From contig NC_092348.1 of the NCBI RefSeq assembly GCF_963676685.1, forward strand, positions 18,761,386-18,825,385: a stretch of 64,000 bases of DNA, read 5' to 3'. This DNA comes from Mytilus edulis (Eukaryota > Mollusca > Bivalvia > Mytilida > Mytilidae). The position numbers were made by a program, and so were the translations under genes. Positions 59,263 to 64,000 of the stretch are shown here, in pieces. Position 1 is the first letter of the stretch. Each line of letters opens with the position of its first letter. The notes below the pieces were generated by a model that saw only the letters and a program-made list of their open reading frames with translations, was not told the DNA's origin and searched no databases.

Positions 59263-62200
59263 TAAAATACACCCATAAATATTATAAAACATGTCATTTT
59301 CTATATCGAAATGAAAATTTGTATGCATGAATTATCTACTACTTTCAAAATTTGCACAGTTTATTCAAGATCTAGGCCGATTGTGTTCTGGTACTTCAAA
59401 ATCCAAGATGTAGGAAGGCGACCTATCTTCTTTTAGATAAATAAAAGTAAAATTTGATGTACATGGAATTATGCTTCAATATAATGAATAAGTAATATAA
59501 TCCTATCGAACCAAAACTTTGTTGGTAGCAAGCTAAGTCGTGTTCTTGACACATGTTTCCTTGTTCCGGAATTTTAACAATGTAGCTATAATACCGTTTT
59601 TAGTCCATAATTATTTTTGAAAAATGCTTGAACCATGTCAGGAATATGACAGTTGTTTTGAACCCGTTCGTTGATTGTTAGTGTTAGATTTTGTCGGTTT
59701 GTATGATATTCCAATTTCTAAATTTACCTTATAGAGTTCTGCACTTTTGTTATAAACCCTTAAGCCTATTACTATTGTCTTTTTATGATTTTCTGTCATT
59801 TTTATTTAGTAAATCTTCACTGAAAATCTATTATTCCAATTTGACTTTATAAGCTCGAGTCCTATAAGATATCTTTCCATGATAATTGTTTCTCAGTAAA
59901 TACAGTTATTTTAAGATTCAATGAATATTTCTCGGTGCAAAACATTGAACTTGAAGTAAGAAACGTCATCTTTACTGTCAACATATCTATATGTATCTAA
60001 TTACCTGTTAAATGATGTGTCTCCCTAAGGCGTCCTTCCGTTACTGGCATCGAAAAGATTTAAATTTTTTATTGTTACATTTATCCTGATAAAGTTTTTA
60101 TTTATATTTCTTCTGGGTTCTAAACCCGTTGATTCCAAGTGCTGAAATGTTATACTCTTCTCTTTTGAATGTTTTCTTCATCTCAAATTTACAGGTACGT
60201 GTCAGTACAAAGTTTATGTAACTTGTATACATGTTTCTTGATTTTCTATCAAGTCCACGTGCTCCATTTTTAGAAATGTCTGTCTGAAGCCGTAAAATGT
60301 AGGGCAATTAAATATGATCACGATGTCATCAACATGATTGTATTACACATATGCTCCAAATGTATGCGTCAGATATCTTTTCGAAAGAAAGTACTTCTAA
60401 TGTATACATAAGAAAAAAACGCATTATATCATGCTATAGAACTTGTAGCAAAACAAATAATCAATCATGAAGATTATATATTTGTATAAGCAGTTGTTAT
60501 GATAGGATAAGATTACATAATGTTTTTTTAGTTTATGAAAAGTCTTACAATGACATTCCTTAAAATCTAGGACGATAGTTTTCTCCTAGTTTTCCCCATC
60601 TAAAATGGAAAAACATCCCAATAACAATCAAATGTAAAACGTCTGACACGAGTTTGCAGTTATTACAAAATACAGATTGCTGAGAGTATTAAACTCATAG
60701 GAAGTCATAACTGGATGTAATGCTGATGTTCTTTTCATCTTTGATACTATGCTATCACAACTAATTACCTGTTTACATATATATTTCTAAAAGACCATCT
60801 ATCCTTTTTACAGAGCAATTACACAGTTAGAGACATAGCAAGTTAAATTAGCTGGGGTTTCAATTAAACGTGGATTTTCAATTTGGGAGGTAATATAATC
60901 AGGGATGGTGTAATAAAATGTTTTTATGGGGAAAATGTTTGTTTAATGACACACACTTATAAAGCACCTGTTTACAGGAAATTGCAATTACAGCTACTGT
61001 AAAGATGTAACATAAAGACAAATATTCAAACTTTGTTATATTCAAAGTTTTGGTAATTTTAAAGAATATGGGTACAAGATCACTTCAGAACCAATTTCAT
61101 TACAATTACATGGCTAATTTTATTTGTGTGATCTTCAAGTTGCATTTCCGTAAATATTGACAATGCATTTTGTCATAGGAACTCCTTTTACGACTGAAAC
61201 TGTACCACTTTTACTATGAAGATTTAAAAAAAAATCCTTTCCTAGAATGGAAAGTTTTTTATGCACTACAATTTTTTTTCAAAGGTCAAAATATAGGGCT
61301 GTGCGGCATATCTTCAACGTTTATATGCCCCGCACTTCTACGAGTGTAAACTGACACTAAATTACCTAACTACCTCTACCTCTACCTCGACTGTAGGTAT
61401 GTCTCTATGAAATGCAAGCTATAAATCAGGACTGGGAACCACTATGTAAACAAAATTAATTAACAATGAATATTCTAAATCTCCCCAAAAGATGCGTGGT
61501 TTGGGAAACAGCTGTATTTATAAAGTGAAATATTCAGTATGAATATCATTAATGATTATGTAGTTAGTTAATGCGTTTGAATTAGTTACATGATTGAATT
61601 TTAAATCAAGAACACAGTTAGTTAGTATTTAAGATGACTTCGTTTCCGTCATTCTCTCTAAAGTGTGCTTCGAGTCGACAAAAGTTTTATTCTACTTTAA
61701 TGTCTGCTTTACTGGTTACAAAAACAATATTTTAATGACGAAGATCCTTTTATTAAAATTATTGCGTGCTCTAATAATTTGATTTGACAAAGATGTAGTT
61801 GACATACTATTAAAGTTGTCTGATCATGCAGATCAAGCATCGCGGGAATAAACAAAAAACATCGTCCTACATGCATCTTGTTGAAGATTTGAATCGCCTC
61901 TTATTGACTTTATCGTGTTAAAATAAGAATTTCCTAACCTAGATGTAAGACTTTAATTGGTTTATAATGTTATCTTCAAATCTCAGGAGATCAGTGAGTT
62001 ACCATTAGGTGGACGACTTTATTCTAGTCATGCCATTATCTAATGCTTGATTTCTTTACATCACACTTAACATCTAACTATGAATGTACATCAATTAGTT
62101 TTATAGCACTTAAAGAATGATTACATTAAATAACAAATTAATTAACATTCCCCATTAGACAACTATAAGAAATGATATTGTCATGAATACTATCTGTCTG

Positions 62201-62399
62201 ACATTAAAAACGAAGAACAATATCGTAAAGAATCCATTTACCATCTTCAGTCTATCGTCGATTTATTGACCTTTGTAGGAAAATATGATATTGCACAATA
62301 TGGTAAATAATGTTCTAAAATCAAAGAATAGTTCAAGAAACTAAATTCTAATAAAACAAACAGGATTTATCTTGAACTGAATTTTAATGTGCGTATTGT
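59263..62399. other. intergenic, no gene supported
   Basis: A minus frame at 60098-60307 ends MKKTFKREEYNIS ... TQKKYK and was considered as a possible terminal exon, but no acceptor or partner exon supports it. A short CTACCTCTACCTCTACCTC run is at 61370-61388. Confidence 0.45.
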
Positions 62400-62419
62400 T
62401 ATGCGTTTACTTTATTACA

Positions 62420-62750
62420 TTGGTTAGAGGTATAGGGGGAGGGTTGAGATCTCACAAACATGTTTAACCCCGCCGCATTTTTGCGCCTGTCCCAAGTCAG
62501 GAGTCTCTGGCCTTTGTTAGTCTTGTATTATTTTAATTTTAGTTTCTTGTGTACAATTTGGAAATTAGTATGGCGTTCATTATCACTGGACTAGTATATA
62601 TTTGTTTAGGGGCCAGCTGAAGGACGCCTCCGGGTGCGGGAATTTCTCGCCGCTACATTGAAGACCTGTTGGTGACCCTCTGCTGTTGTTTTTGATTTGG
62701 GCGGGTTGTTGTCTCTTTGACACATTCCCCATTTCCATTCTCAATTTTAT
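62420..62750 (+). repeat. family B repeat, longest copy
   Basis: GGGAGGGTTGAGATCTCACA, ACATGTTTAACCCCGCCGC, CCTGTCCCAAGTCAGGAGTC, GGACGCCTCCGGGTGCGGGA, CTACATTGAAGACCTGTTGG, GTTGTTGTCTCTTTGACACA, CCATTTCCATTCTCAATTTT. The first third shares ACATGTTTAACCCCGCC ... AAGTCAGGAG with family A, suggesting the two families have a common tail module. Confidence 0.7.
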
Positions 62751-64000
62751 TTATGTTTATGGGTTTATGTATTATAACGAACCGTTTGGACACCTATCGA
62801 AATATATATCTAAGGAATGATATTGTTCGAAAGTGCGATATTTAAAAATAAATGATACAAGGAGGTTTGTAATATCGTCACAGCACAAATTACATAATAT
62901 CGACGGCTGTAAGATGTCCGATAAATCTCGGTTTGTGCCAAAGCCAAATACACATTTAATTTAGCATGGATCGAACGGTCTCCGAATTTCGATATTTTCT
63001 CCACAATTGGCGTTTTTTTTTGGAAAAAAATATTGTTTCAAAGACAAACTATGAACTATACAACACTACATTCATACGTCATATTTCAAATATTTCCGAC
63101 TGTATATGGTTTCAGAGGAGTTGCGGCTTAATGAAAACGGTATCTTCCTTTAATAGTATAGATAATTCATTTAACATTTACGTATATCAAACCCCTATAG
63201 CTATTATTAATTGACTTAAACTAAGTCAAAAACACTTTTTGTAAAGAATTATATTCATAACGCACGCTAATATGTAGTTATGTTTTACTTGTTATTAATC
63301 ATTGTTAAGAGACAATTAAAAAACCACGTAAAATCCTCCCGAAAAAGCCTAAGTCTGATGTTATAGAAAATTCTTTGTGTCTATCATATGAAACAAAAGA
63401 TTAAACAATGTACTACACTGATAAAAGTGCATGTGAACATTCAGAGAGATATACAATCTTTTGGCTATAAATCAGAGAAACAGTAAACATTGTTAGTCAT
63501 ACAAGATTTATTCATAGCATGCAAATAACTTAGATAAGGAGGCAATATTTGACCTAGACATACAACGAAAGACTTGCTTTATTCCATTTAATTTTCTAGT
63601 AATCAGCAAATTTAACGTCCATTTCCGACTATTTTAATATACCAAATAAGTCATCTTTTAGGTAGTGTTAAATTATCGGATGTTTTATGAACAAAACCAT
63701 TTAATAATTGCAATAGAGGATCGGGTGCACTTATGTGATTTCAAAATAAAATTTTCACAAAATTATGTTTTATTCAAAAGGATCTATATTAAAATTTCAA
63801 ACAAAAACAAATAACTGATATGCATGTAATGAAGACATAACCTTTCTATCAGTTTAATTGAGGTCTGGAGCTGGCATGTCAGTTACTGCTAGTAGTATGT
63901 TATTATTTATGTATTATTGTCATTTTGTTTATTTTTCATTCTCATTTTATTTGGTATTTGTTAAAACAGAGTGTACCAAAGGAACATTTGAATTCATAAG
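62751..64000. other. intergenic to window end
   Basis: Overlapping frames at 62810-63004 (-) and 62966-63214 (+) have no motif. No gene seen. Confidence 0.45.

Noticed and set aside
60098-60307. Minus frame with a basic C-terminus
   Set aside because: No splice signals or homology recognised.

Overview
The window looks like animal nuclear DNA, most likely from a marine bivalve and probably a mytilid mussel. The evidence is AT-rich intergenic sequence, intron-split genes with GT/AG boundaries, a ficolin-type fibrinogen-related gene, many degraded transposons and retroelement 3' ends, and frequent ACATGTACATGT-like words. The species call is inference from repeat types; nothing in the window proves it. 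No bacterial operons, CRISPR arrays or intact tRNA genes were seen.

Layout. 0-4.1 kb: a decayed multi-exon gene or transposase-like copy (zinc-knuckle-like exon, coiled coil, RNase H-like core, small C-terminal domain), broken by stops, frameshifts and a 195-bp repeat insertion. 4.6-5.2 kb: an inverted-repeat transposon with a sister copy at 50.4-51.0 kb. 7.5 kb: a long palindrome. 9.07-9.45 kb and 21.77-22.85 kb: two inverted copies of an unusual element built from a GATGACCGTAA motif repeated about every 20 bp; the second is split by a nested inverted-repeat element. 11-19 kb: repeats, nested retroelement ends, and weak evidence for a minus-strand gene whose first exons lie at 19.27-19.58 kb. 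23.9-29.1 kb: composite DNA transposons. 31.1-32.4 kb: a 5'-truncated L1-like retrotransposon with a poly(A) tail.

35.3-40.0 kb (+) holds the best-supported gene: a secreted fibrinogen-related (ficolin/tachylectin-5-like) protein in five exons, with a possible extra in-phase exon and a polyadenylation signal 30 nt after the stop. 41.0-43.8 kb carries remnants of a reverse-transcriptase element. 45.1-46.0 kb is a 50-bp minisatellite with a 250-bp higher-order repeat. 48.9-50.0 kb (-) is a single-exon rhodopsin-like GPCR, intact except for one indel in a six-base homopolymer.

50-64 kb is mostly intergenic with several inverted-repeat elements: a TTAA-bounded 600-bp element at 54.06 kb and a Harbinger-like 1.14-kb element with a TAA duplication at 58.1 kb. 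At 53.67 kb a 31-nt fragment of the 3' end of 18S rRNA lies inside a retroelement tail. The two real genes (lectin-like secreted protein and GPCR) are independent; nothing indicates that they work in one pathway.
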